Shown here in pieces: positions 53,210 to 64,000 of a stretch of 64,000 bases of DNA. The translations under genes were made by a program, and so were the position numbers. How positions within the stretch are numbered: position 1 is the stretch's first letter; each line of letters opens with the position of its first letter. A model generated the notes under the pieces. It worked only from the letters and a program-made list of their open reading frames with translations, had not been told where the DNA came from and did not search any database. Origin of the DNA: Drosophila miranda (lineage: Eukaryota; Arthropoda; Insecta; Diptera; Drosophilidae); assembly GCF_003369915.1 (NCBI RefSeq), contig NW_022881603.1:28021522-28085521 (forward strand), in the 5' to 3' direction.

Positions 53210-53747
53210 ATCGGTATATCGTCCCACGACATTTGACTACAATCTCAACTTGGGCTCGGTGGATCGCAATCCCATCATCGATGTGGCCATCGACGGGGCC
53301 GACGAGGTGGACTCGAATATGGTATTGATCAAAGGCGGCGGTGGCTGCCTGCTGCAGGAGAAGGTTGTTGCCTCCTGCGCCAAAAAGTTCATTGTGGTGG
53401 CCGACTACACGAAGAAATCGTTGCATCTGGGCGAGCAATGGTGCAAGGGCGTTCCAATTGAGGTTGCGCCCATGGCCCAAGTTCCCATAAAGCTGCAGAT
53501 CGAGGCCATGTTTGGTGGCGAGGTCGTACTGCGCATGGCAAAGGTAAAGGCTGGACCCATTATAACCGATAATGGCAATTTTCTGCTCGACTGGAAGTTC
53601 GTTGGCAAGCGGGAGTACAACTGGGATGAAGTGAATCGCGCCATCACCATGATCCCAGGCGTCTTGGAGACGGGACTCTTCGTTGACATGGCCCACAAGT
53701 GCTACTTCGGCATGGTCGATGGCAGTGTTAAGGCTCAGTCCAAGTAA
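53210..53747 (+). pseudogene. Rpi: Ribose-5-phosphate isomerase A, 5' truncated
   Basis: RpiA interconverts ribose-5-phosphate and ribulose-5-phosphate in the pentose phosphate pathway. Present are [13 protein letters not shown], the active-site [30 protein letters not shown] and the C-terminal [14 protein letters not shown], in one frame from about 53,210 to the stop at 53,747. Roughly the first 70-80 residues, which contain the phosphate-binding GxGxG/ST region, are absent. A further short gap seems to lie just before DYNLN, where PTTF is joined directly to it. The visible 165-180 codons are otherwise undamaged. As read, it cannot make a complete enzyme unless distant upstream exons were moved. 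Confidence 0.85.
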
Positions 53748-53956
53748 ATCTCGTACTATATTTCTATTTTCACAGGGATTCGTTTAAAATTAAATGTTGG
53801 CCATTAATAAAGGAATGTGCATCTTGCATTTATCTACGTATGTATACTTGCGCGCTTGTCTGGATTATAGGTAAAAAAAATAAATAATCAAAGGAACTAC
53901 TCTAGATACTAGATCATTCGCATTCCTATTTGCACACATCTCTGAATATGTAAGTT

Positions 53957-54608
53957 CTAAAACGCCTTCTTGCTCCGCGCTGGGAGCAGCTGCTCCTTCA
54001 TATAGTTGAAAAGGGAGAGCAGCCCCTGCTTCTTGTTCCGCGAGAAGTAATTGCTGACCACGTCCGAGCTCCGCCTGCTCTGCTTATTCACCGTGGGCAG
54101 GACGCTGTCGTTGGCACTGAGCGAGACGAACAGGGCGAAGGGCACGATCCACATGCAGACGGTGAAGTAGGCAAGCACCTAAAAGCAATAATTGTGATCA
54201 GTCGTTTAATTCAGTCCAACTCCCCAAGGCACTCACCTGAGTGAAAAGCAGATAGACGGTGGTGAAATACTGAAATGCTAGGAAATGATTGACCACCAGC
54301 ATGACGAGGGAGCCCAGGAAGGGCACAGACAGCAGGCGTATGAATGGAAAACCCCCCATTATCGATAGGTGGAAGCCCTGCGCCACAAAGCCGCACAGCA
54401 GCATGCTCCAGGGGAACTCCTCGAAAATCATCAGCATGATGTACACAAAGACTGTGAAGCTGATCATGAACAGAATGCACCGCCGTGCCTGTGTCGTGTA
54501 CTCTTCCGCGAGTTCCGCCAAATAGTAAAGTCCAGCCACTATGGACAGAGTAAGGAACGTGATCTGGATACCAAGGGATATCCATCCCAGAATGTACAGG
54601 AAACCCAT
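53957..54608 (-). CDS. Tex261: TEX261/SVP26 homologue, ER-Golgi multi-pass membrane protein
   Basis: Exon 1 is 54,608-54,237 (124 codons), the intron 54,236-54,179 (58 bp, GTGAGT...TTTTAG) and exon 2 54,178-53,957. This gives 197 residues, the family's normal length. It is intact. Several hydrophobic segments are seen (MGFLYILGWISLGIQITFLT, ARRCILFMISFTVFVYIMLM, LVMLVVNHFLAF, FTVCMWIVPFALFVSLSAND). Family signatures include AGLYYLAELAEEYT, VLAYFT.C.WI.PFA and DVVSNYFSRNK near the end. Yeast Svp26 helps recruit type II membrane proteins into COPII vesicles; the fly role is inferred. It converges on Rpi and diverges from mahj. Confidence 0.9.
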
Positions 54609-55246
54609 TACATAAACTGCACTTCATACTTTGATTTGACAAATGAATATAAAGCCGATGGCACCGCCAAAACAAAACAATAGGATTTTGTTTTTCTCTC
54701 GATCTGGTCGGTCGTCACAAATCAAACCAGGCGATGCGATGTGGCAGCAGCTTTTGGTTTAATGTTAATAGCTATGTGAGATTAGACTTTGGGAACTGAC
54801 TAGCTGCAAAAACCATACATATGTATATATACATACGTTCAGTTGGCGATCCAGTTGTTCAGTTTTGCTGGCAAAAATAATGCCTCAAATAGCCTCAAAT
54901 AGAGGCTACGCACTCTAATTATGGGTTTTTCTACTCTCTTCGCAGCAAATTTATCAAAGTCTAGTGTCGTACAGCCATAAGGGAAATGCGAGGTGTCAAC
55001 AAAAAAAAAAACATTCGAAAAAATAACAAAAATCAGACCCGACCCGGCTTCATTGTTTCCCCACCTATCGACCAGGGCTGCATGGTTTCAGCATCGATTG
55101 CTCAAGTCATCGATATATCGGTTCGAGCGCGTGGTATGCCGCACGATTTATTTTTGCAAGCTGACTAAATTATTTACTAACCGTGAGACTGCTGTGAATC
55201 TGTTGGTGCGCGTTAAACGTATTTTCACATTTTGTCCACTTTGACA
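54609..55246. promoter_or_regulatory. Divergent intergenic region between Tex261 and mahj
   Basis: 638 bases, AT-rich, with ACATATGTATATATACATA around 54,815-54,833, a poly-A stretch near 55,000 and CATCGATATATCG near 55,110. TATCGAT-like sequences at about 55,066 and 55,108 resemble DRE promoter elements (TATCGATA), common in Drosophila housekeeping genes. No other gene seen. Confidence 0.4.
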
Positions 55247-58200
55247 ATGTCAGAGGGCGGTGAAAACGGTAACGAGGCGCTGGCCGGGGCGGCGCAGGAG
55301 GACGTTGATGCGGAACCAGAGAGAGAGGCCATCATAGCGATGGCCCAAGCTGTGGAAATCGCATACGAAAGCGACGATGATAATGATGATGAGGCAGCCG
55401 CAGAAGAGGCAGGAGCAGAGGAGGATGCCATGAGCGGTGGTGATGCGGAAGCCGCTGAGGAAAACGAGAGCGACAGCAGCCCCCCCGCCGACGATGCCTT
55501 TGGTAATCAAGAAGAAGACACAGCCGCCGATAGGCGCTCGTCCACCAAGAAAGAGCTGACGCAAATCATCGACCGCTGGGAGCAGCAGCAGACTCAAAGT
55601 GGCTACGATCCCGTGCCCACTCTGAAGAGGTAAGGCGAGAAGTGATGATTCATAATGATAAATTGATTGGCTAATTAATGAACCAATTGTAGTCTGGCGG
55701 AGATTTTTGAGCGCGGGAAGGACGCCTACATGCGCAAGGATCCGGATCCCTTGGACTCGAGGCATCCATATCGCGCCGATCCCAGCTGTCAGTATGGGCT
55801 GCTCCTCAAGTTGCTCTTCCGCAAAGATGTGTTCATGGGGAAGGTGAGAAGAGCTGTCAACCATTATTTGGCTTCGAATTAAATCGTGTTTTTTACCCAT
55901 ACAGTTGCTAAACGACTATCTGCGCGAGAACTACTTCAGTCGCCAGACCATCAGTCGCAGCTCCCTGGAGCTGAACATCCTGGCATGCCGCCTCATCCTG
56001 GAGATTATGCCAGGTCTGGAGACAACTGCCGTCTTCCAGACAGCCAACGACGATGGCACCATCAATCGCATCTACAGCTGGGCGGACGACAGCATCGAGC
56101 CGCTCCAGAGCTATGCCACCGGACTTCTTGCCGAGGCCATGGAGGTCAGCGACACTGCGATCAACTATCGCGATCAGAACATGCGCCTGGTACCCAAGAT
56201 GATCAAGCGCCTGCACATGCTTCTAGCCATAAGCAAAAGCGCCCCAGCGGACCACCCATCGGCGCTAAACTATTCAGCCGACAGCAGCGCCTCTGGTGGA
56301 CTGCTCTGTTGGATGGCCTGCGGCAACGGAGCGTCGGCTCCGCAGTCGCCACAGCACAACGGAAGCGGCATTGCGAGTTCAAACCATGGCGATGCCTCCA
56401 ACATGTCGATTTTCTTCGAGAACAGCCGCGATGCTTTCAACAAGTCGCGCTACTACAAGCGGATGTACATACCGCTGCACCCGCCAACGGCCGATGCCAG
56501 CCAAAAACTGATCATGCGCTTCCTCACCAGCCTCGGCGAGTATCAGGAGTTCCTGGCCATGGCCTTCGAGAACAACGTGATGCAGCTGATATTCGGCTAT
56601 CTGGAGAACCTGGATCGCCGCGACACTTGCCTCGCTTACGAGGTGCTCAAGTACTTGGCCTCCTTGCTTTGCCACAAGAAATTCGCTCTGGAGATTATAT
56701 AAAACGGCGGCCTGGAGGTAAGTGAATCTGCGGGGGGAAACTGTGGGAAAATCTCTGATAGACGCGGCATATCATTGTCCTATTTAGCTGCTGCTGAAAG
56801 TACCGCGCCCTAGTCTGGCCGCCACGGGCGTGTCCATTGCCATTTACTATCTGGCGTACTGCGAGGACACTTTGAACGAACTCCTAAATGGAGGCAGATT
56901 GAGCTATTCTGTTGTGATATTGCAGATATCCGTGCTGAAGATACTCGATCTCAGCCAGAATGACAGCGACAACGATTCGGATATCAACGATGATGTGGAG
57001 TGCGCCTCCCGCCAGATGGTGCGTCACGTGTGCGTGGCCCTCAAGCGCTATATGGAGGCGCATTTCTTCTTCAAGTACAACAGCTTCCTCTCGCAGCACT
57101 ATGCGACCTCCACCTCTCCCTCGTCGGCGCACTACTTCAACCAGAACCCCACTGTGGCGGCCAAACTCACCTTCGACCAGTTGCACGAGCAGATTCGCAC
57201 ACTCCAGGAGCACACATCGATCCGCGGCCACTGGCAGCCCGTGGACCAGCTGATGAAGCTGGGCGGCATCTCAATGCTGCTGCGAATCATATCCTTCAGC
57301 TACGACTGGTTGAACAGCGGCCGCTCGGAGACGGTGGCATTGGATGCGCTAAGCGTGTGCTGTGTGATTCCCCGTGTCTATGTGGTGCTGTGCGAGCGCA
57401 TACAGATGCTGGACAAGACGACCACCTTGGGCTTCTGCTCTGTGCTGGGAGCGGCAGCCGGAGAAATCACCTCCGACGCCGAGGTGCTGAAGTCGGCTAT
57501 GGCCGTGCTCTGCCACTGCGTCTGCTCGCCGATCATACGCAAGGACAGCGGCAGTAGCCTGATCAAGTTTGGCAGCTCCTCTAAAAGGAACAAGGCCAAC
57601 CACAAGTATGCCGAGGAGCTGATCGAGAAGGTGTGGGAGTCAGTCTGCTCCAACAATGGGATTGTGGTCCTGCTCTCCCTGATGCAGACCAAGGGCCCCA
57701 TCACAGATGCGGACTGCATCAGAGGAATGGCCTGCCGAGCTCTGGCCGGTCTGGCCAGATCAGACCGCGTCAGACAGATCGTCAGCAAGCTTCCACTGTT
57801 CGCCGGCGGGCAGCTGCAGTGCCTGATGAGGGATCCCATTCTGCAGGAGAAGAGAGCCGAGCATGTGATCTTCCAGAAGTACGCCCTCGAGCTGCTCGAG
57901 CGCGTGTCGGGCAAGACCAAGGCGCTGAACAATCCGCTGGATCCGTCGCTCTCCAACATGCACAAGGCAAACGTGATTGCCCAGACCCGCATCCAGTACA
58001 ACGAGCAGCAGCTCTACCAGCTGATCTTCGAGCACCTGGAGAGCAAGGGCCTCTCGCAGACCGCCCAGATGCTGCAGCGCGAGGTGGGGCTTCCGCTGCA
58101 GACTCCCATCACCAGGAGTTTCCATCAGTCGCCGTTCGACTACAAAGCTCTCTCCAGCGGCAGTTCCATTTCCAGGAGTCGCCTAAGGAGCCGCATGCAG

Positions 58201-60310
58201 GACGTGAATGCGGCAATCATGTCGAATGGCGAGATGAATCGGAGTTATAACGAGGACTCGCCCTACGGCGGGGCTAGCACCTCCACAGCCAACATACCCA
58301 ACTTTAGTAGAATCTCCGTCCAAACGCCGATCAAGATACGGAGGACTGAGCGCTCCATCAGCTCTGTGGGCCGCTCCATACAGAAGCAGATTGCCGAGCC
58401 CGGCTGTAGCGCTATCGGTGTGCCGGAAGACTTCGCCTCCTCGGTTCCCATACACCCGAAGCGGGTGACCCTCAACACGATCGTGACGGAGTATCTAACC
58501 AACCAGCACTCGCTATGCAACAACCCGGTGACGACCTGCCCGCAGTTTGATCTGTACGAGCCGCACAAGTGCCCCGATCCACGGCCCAGCCGCCTGCTCA
58601 GCTCAAACTACAATCTGACGAGTCGACACTTCCGCACCCAGGCAGGCTTCACCACGGGACGCTTTGACCGGCGGTATGTACACACGCACTTCTCTCCCTG
58701 GCGCACCATTCGGTCGGCTGAGTACGAGGATCTGGAGTTCACCTGCTGCGACCTCGTGGGCAAGTACATCATCGTGGGCACCCAGCAGGGCGATGGTCGG
58801 GTCTTCAACATCAACGACGGCGTCGAGCAGTTCTACTCCAACTGTCACAACTTCAGTGTAGATGCGATCAAGGCCAACCGAGCTGGAGACCTGGTCATCA
58901 CATCGAGCCTCTGGCGCACTCCCACCAGCATCCTATGGTCCATTGCGGACAACGAGTTCAAGTTGAAGCTGACTCTATCCGATGTCACCTACTGCGAGTT
59001 CAGTCAGACCTCGCAGGACCGCCTCTTGGGTACACAGAACGAGGTGAGTGTTGCTAAAGGTTCTCCCATGGTGTTCTCCCACTGTGACTCACTATTTCTT
59101 TGCAGTGTGCCACGCTCTTCGACATCAACACGGGCTCCAAGCTGTCCACCTTCACCCCCACCATACCCAACCAGTATACTAAGAACCGGGCCACGCTTTA
59201 CCGCACCGACGAACTGGTTTTGACGGGTAAGTCAATGGCCAGCCGCCCCTTGTTTGAATTCATAATTGATTCGTCCTTCTGCTTCAGATGGTGTGCTCTG
59301 GGATGTTCGTTCCGGCAAGGAAATCCACAAGTTTGACAAATTCAATCAGTGTATATCCGGAGTCTTCCATCCAAACTGCCTGGAGGTACCGTATCGCGCA
59401 ACAACATTCACCCCACTCATCTCCTTTAATGCTTACACTTCGTTTCCACAGATTATATCCAACACTGAGGTGTGGGACCTGCGCACTTTCCATCTGCTGC
59501 AGACGGTGCCAGTTCTGGATCAACGCAATTGCACGTTCTCGCCAATGCATGTGATTTATGGGGCCAGCCAGGGAACGGACAGGGACCACGACATGGATAC
59601 CACCACCTATGATACGAGCTTCAACGTGCTTGACGCCTACGACTACTCGAGCATAGCCACCATCGACGTGAAGCGGAACATCAATGACCTGAGCGTCAGT
59701 GATTGCCGTGGTCGAGGACTACAGTGGCTACGAATCGAAGCAGGAGACTTATGTGAAGATCTATGCGGTTGGCGTGAAAAAGAGCGAGCGATCGGAAGAG
59801 GTGCGTGCGGTTAAGGATCTAGCCAACGAGGTGGGCGGACGCAATAGCGCCGAGGCGGAGGCACCTGCACATGCCCCACACGCTCATGGCAATGGTGGCG
59901 AAGCTCTACTTCGTGTGTTTGATGATGTGTCGCGCCCACCTGCCGGGGGCGGTGCGCCAGAAAGTGCACTGCTCCGTGCCAACAACGAACTGGAGAACAA
60001 CCCACGGCCACGCCGGGACAGTCCCGCCTCGAACGCAAGTCAGAATCTTTCTCGCCAGCATGCACCCAACAGCTCAATTGTTGGGGTGCGACGTCGAGCA
60101 CGTACACTGGGTGGCAATGGCAACGGAGTTGGAGTTGGCGGTGGCGGCGTCAACGCTGCCATCGATCTCAGAGCTCTTATGCGGCGTATGGATGATATTG
60201 AATTATGCTTGCAGGAAGATGATGAGGAGGTGCCCGAATCTGATGAGGACGGCTCCGATACGGGTTCCGAAAACAGTGCGTCCTCATTCCCACAATTCTA
60301 TATATCATGA
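55247..60310 (+). pseudogene. mahj: Mahjong (DCAF1/VprBP), CUL4-DDB1 substrate receptor, with stop and frameshift
   Basis: Exons: 55,247-55,629; 55,693-55,843; 55,905-56,717; 56,788-59,043; 59,106-59,226; 59,288-59,385; 59,452-60,310 (GT-AG introns). Joined length is about 1,560 codons, as expected. The order is an acidic N-terminus, an armadillo-like helical region, a LisH motif at about 58,000-58,095 (QLYQLIFEHLESKGLSQTAQ), and a WD40 domain (YIIVGTQQGDGRVFNIN) with both WDxR motifs for DDB1 binding (LWDVRSG at about 59,300, VWDLRT at 59,473). An acidic tail follows. Breaks: TAA at 56,700-56,702 in ALEII.NGGLE, and a frame change at about 59,695 before [12 protein letters not shown]. The rest is well conserved, so decay is recent, or two sequence errors exist. 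Confidence 0.85.
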
Positions 60311-61570
60311 ATTCGGGACTACACACAAGTCTGTCTGTCGCTTATTCAGCATTTGCTCTAGGTCCGAATTTTCTGCAATTTCCGATGCTTCGCAATTTTA
60401 ACTCTTGGAGCAACGATGATGACGGGGATGATATGGATAATGACGGATATGATATAGTCGATCTTCTCGACTCTGATGACGATGATGAGGAGGACAATGA
60501 TGGTGATGGCGATGGCGATGGTAACGGTGATGACGATATCGATATGGAGCTCTTATCCGATGCCGGTCTCGATGTCGCCTTCGACGACGGCAGCAGTGAT
60601 GGTAATACCTCGTATTCTTTAGATTCTGTTCGTATAAGACTTGTCTTTTCTCCATCCTTAGATTGAGTATAGCCACCCACCATCCTGCTCCTCCTCCCAT
60701 TGTCTCGTCTCGTCCCGTGTCGTGTCGTAAAGTTTCTTCGTTTCTTTCCCCAATCTCGTCGCAGCGTGCACGAAACGAACAGGAATTCACATCCAAATCT
60801 TCAATAGTCATAATCTAGTTTGTAGACTGTTAAATTTAAAAGAATGTTGTGTTTGAAAATTGTACAAAGCATAAGAAAAAGAACGTTAAAGAAGCTCTCA
60901 ACTGTAATCGTAAATCTGCTTCACAAAACCATCTGTGAGAAACCAATCTGTAAATTGTAAGCAACCGAATATTGTTAAACAATTTCAACTGTACAAAGCT
61001 ATAAAAGATGTATAATTTTTCTATTAAACACATGTGTAATCTGGTTAGCATTAAGCGCACGCGTATTGTCCATCGTGAACCCCTCTCAGGGGTTAGCCAT
61101 TGCCATAAATAGAATGCCACCAGAGACACTTCCCCTCCTCCTAATGGGAGATATCTACGAATGCCTGCATCGCTTAACGTTTATCTTATCGCAGACGGTG
61201 GGCTCCAAGTTTGGGAAATGAACTCCCCTTCGGTCTGGCCGTGGCAGGCCTTACTCATTGGCATTGGTGTGACGCCAATCAATTGTGTTTCGTTCGAAGT
61301 TTGATTCGGCTATGGCCAGCGCACCGCGTTCAACTCTCGCACCTCCAAAAATCGTAGTGAATCTCGGGCAAATCCTTCATCCTTCATAGATAAATATGGT
61401 TATATTCGGACGATCGGCTCGTCGTTTATCTGTTTTGCGGTCAAGTTGACTGCGCTGCGTTCGAATAGCTGTCAATTTAAAATTGCAGCCGATTTGCCAG
61501 CCGTACAGAGCGTTTCGATCGATTGCGCAACGGAGGAGTCCCAAGAACTCTCGCCAACGGAACTGCGGAA
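60311..61570. other. mahj 3' region and intergenic DNA
   Basis: Contains an acidic open frame 60,307-60,666 (DDDDEEDNDGDGDGDGNGDD) that continues the style of the mahj tail and may be an alternative or ancestral C-terminus, now out of frame. Beyond 60,700 it is AT-rich 3' UTR-like sequence with an ATTAAA at 61,023. No other gene is recognised. Confidence 0.5.
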
Positions 61571-63363
61571 ATGTTTATTAAAACAATAATTGGACTCGTG
61601 ACCTTGCTGGCGCTTCTTGCACGGCGTTCGAGGAGCACCCCCATTTCTGAATAGAGACGCAGCCTTTGCTCCTCGCCGATATTGATCGCCATGTGGTCGT
61701 ACCCACTGAAAAGGATCTAAAGTGCCACATTAAGGCCACAACATTGACGACCAAAGAGAAGGTGAACCATTTAGCCCATGGGAATAGCAAATGAAAACAG
61801 AACTATAGGATTAGGTTTAGATACATGTATAAGAAGGTAATCGGCTCTTTATCCCACTCTGAGCCTATGTGAGATTCACACTCTATTCCTGCCATAAATA
61901 GTTGTTCAATCAAACGATCAGTCATTGGTGGAAACTGGTTTGATGGAGCTACATCCTTAAATGACACCTTCAATGCCAATATGAGTAATAGATCATTCGT
62001 CGCGAGCCAAATTCGAGTGGCGCAAGTGTCTGCGGCCTGAAATTCCAAATTGAATTAGCTTGACGATAGGGAGATAATGCGAACAGGGCAGATAAGGGGA
62101 ACTTTTTGACGAGCACCCAACCCGAGTGTTTCCTCTTCACCATTTTATCTTGCTAGTCCGCAGGAGAGCTTCATCGATACCATGTGCACAGACCACGGCT
62201 CCACGACGGTCAAGAGGGACAATCACCACTTCTTTAAGCTGCACAATGGAGAGCTGAGCGGCCGTGGCCCGCAGTCGGAAATATGCAGCAACGATGGCAG
62301 CTCCGTGCTCGCCTGGGTGCCCTACCCAATGATGCTCAAGTTCTATGACCCTGAATTGAATCCCAAGGAGCGGCTCACGTACATAGCCAAGGCAACGAGT
62401 GTGGAGCGGGAGAAGACAGAGCTGTGCCACTTCCGACACACGGATCTAGTCAACGCCGTCTCGGATAATCTCTTCACCTGTGTGGTCATGATATTCGGAG
62501 ATAACTTCGTAAGTTGCACCAGCAGTCGTGCTCAATCCGCTTTTAAACAACTTCCTTTCATTTTGCAGTACGGCCTGGAGGACAACATAAACGTGCTGGT
62601 TGAGCTGGAGCCTCTGATGTACCAATTGCGGAACATTACGTATATGCCCTGGCGCAATATTACCAACAGCTACAAGATGCATCTGGGCGACAGCGTGCTG
62701 AAGAATCCCAGCGGCGAGCGCAAGCCCATCTATGGCAGAATCAACTATGCGTTTGTGGAGAAGATCCACCTGAACACGAGCAGCATATACCAGGATGAGC
62801 ACCTGACAAAGCTCCCCCTGTTGTTCGAGCATCGTGGTTCCGTCCTGGAGCTTGATGCTGACGGTGTGGGCGGCCTGGACGTGGAGCAGAAGGCCTACTT
62901 CGGCCGCAGCATGGATCCCAGGAGCGAAGTGAAGGTGTAGGTGATTGGGCAGTGCGTGGATCAGCACCGGGAGTTCAGTGCGGACATCTACGAGTACTAT
63001 GGAAACGGTTTGCAGCGCTACAGGCAGCCAATAAGCGGAGCCAGGCTCACCTTTGTCAGAATAGACAACACGGAGCCGGCCTTTGAGGCCCCCGAGTCGA
63101 ACAATCTCGTGAAGGCTTCGCTATTCCGGGAGCACCAACTATCCAGACTCAGTCTTAACGGATCTGCGGCCAATTTCACTGAATGGGAGAACGCGACAGA
63201 GGATGAGGATGAGCCGGGCTTCTACAGCTGGTTTGTGGTCAACTGCCTTCTGGTGGCCGTGGCTGTGATCATAGGCGTGTACATGATCGTCCGCACCCAG
63301 AGCAGAAAGAGCAAGAAAAGGCAGAAGTACGATCTGGCCAACAAAAGCGCGCCACCAGCCTGA
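61571..63363 (+). pseudogene. Single-pass membrane protein with signal peptide, family not recognised, decayed
   Basis: The apparent start at 61,571 gives a signal-peptide-like MFIKTIIGLVTLLALLA, after which the frame changes and a TGA interrupts (about 61,651). Remnants such as ADIDRHVVVPTEKDLKCHIK follow. A later remnant reads NDTFNANMSNRSFVASQIRV (about 61,957-62,016). From about 62,164 coding is clear (MCTDHGSTTVKRDNHHFFKL ... GDNF), an intron lies at about 62,508-62,568, then YGLEDNINVLVELEPLMYQL onward. TAG at 62,938-62,940 interrupts, and the frame continues from VIGQCVDQHREF to a transmembrane segment (WFVVNCLLVAVAVIIGVYMI) and a basic tail ending 63,363. Many N-glycosylation-type sites suggest an ectodomain. 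I do not know the function. Confidence 0.65.
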
Positions 63364-64000
63364 ATTAATTAATAGTAATTTAAGCAAATTTCCGAATTTA
63401 TTTTGCAATGTCACTTGAGCCGAACTAGTTGGCAACCCAGCTGCCAAATCCTTTGCTCTAGATTCCTCCCTTCCCAATCATAATTTAACTATTTGTGCTG
63501 CTGGGAGTGAGTGAGGAGAGGAGTGTTACGTGGTCGGTGAATAAAACGCGAATTTGCTAGTGAGTTGTATTTGCAGTTGAAAATCAAATGTGAAGAAATC
63601 AGGGGATCCGCTTAAGGGTGCTGAAAGGAGGCTATTGCCGCTTTTGGATTGCAAGAAAGGTAAACGAATTGCTTTTCAATTACGCAAAAAATGATTTGTG
63701 GACTGTCAAACAAATTTGGGCGTATTCCACTGCACTTCAAGACCAATCTAGTCTGAAAAAACACGACAACAATAAGTTTGTGCGATTCCGATTAACCAAC
63801 ATATTATTCCAGATCGACCACAAATATAAAAATCGCATATATGTATTTGTCTCGCTCAACGTTTTTTACATGCTGGTTTTTATATCTGGCTCATCTCACT
63901 GCTTTTACTTGAAGTGTAGTGGTATATTACCGCTAGTGCTTTTTTATATCAGCAAGCTGGCAACGCTGCAATCAAACACGCCTATCGTCTCACTCACACA
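63364..64000. other. Downstream non-coding stretch
   Basis: No gene recognised. 3' UTR-like sequence follows the membrane protein. AATAAA at 63,540 is a possible polyadenylation signal. CTGGCAACGCTG at about 63,957-63,968 resembles the hAT terminus at 34,503-34,514, with too little context to call an element. Confidence 0.45.

Noticed and set aside
60398-60811. Minus-strand Arg/His-rich frame over the acidic Asp repeats
   Set aside because: It is the antisense shadow of GATGAT repeats belonging to the mahj tail.
63957-63968. CTGGCAACGCTG as a second hAT end
   Set aside because: Only about 11 bases match, with no partner end or target duplication within the window.

Overview
The window looks like a Drosophila chromosome segment, most likely from the obscura group. 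It has short 50-65 bp introns with GTAAGT-type donors, CR1-, R1-, gypsy-, hAT- and DINE-1/mini-me-type transposons, and host genes with clear fly homologues (Mahjong/DCAF1, ribose-5-phosphate isomerase, TEX261, an M1 aminopeptidase, a MAIP1-like and a CFAP141-like protein). Most larger host genes carry stops, frameshifts or truncations. About two thirds of the sequence is transposon or duplicated DNA. Transposon load plus gene decay suggests a degenerating, non-recombining region. From memory, several of these genes belong to Muller element C, so a D. miranda-type neo-Y is my leading guess (inference). Long-read indel errors at homopolymers could explain some, but not all, of the breaks.

Layout. 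1-12,844 is a large palindrome: arms 1-5,294 and 5,928-12,844 (which continues off the left edge) around a 633 bp spacer. Each arm carries an R1-clade retrotransposon and a 784 bp foldback DNA element with a 7 bp target duplication. The left arm lacks two blocks still present in the right arm. The right-hand R1 element runs on to about 14,877. At 14,878-23,045 there is a DINE-1/mini-me copy, then a minus-strand CR1-like element (about 16,930-23,045) split by a tandem pair of DINE-1/mini-me copies. At 23,795-30,929 lie a decayed M1 aminopeptidase gene whose zinc site is also altered, an apparently intact MAIP1-like gene divergent from it, another DINE copy and a tiny intact CFAP141-like gene. 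A hAT remnant with a perfect 8 bp target duplication sits at 33,149-34,514.

34,705-50,702 is a 16 kb array of three head-to-tail Ty3/gypsy units sharing LTRs, flanked as a whole by one TACA duplication. All three units carry the same reading-frame break in reverse transcriptase, so the array probably grew by DNA recombination after the element was already broken. The third unit is interrupted by a CR1-like element (45,770-49,260) with a complete 952-codon ORF2.

The right end is host genes: a secreted DUF4803-like gene (frameshifted, starting 190 bp after the last LTR), a 5'-truncated Rpi, an intact Tex261, a mahj gene with one stop and one frameshift, and a decayed single-pass membrane protein gene. 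Only the small genes (Tex261, the MAIP1-like gene, the CFAP141-like gene) appear open throughout.
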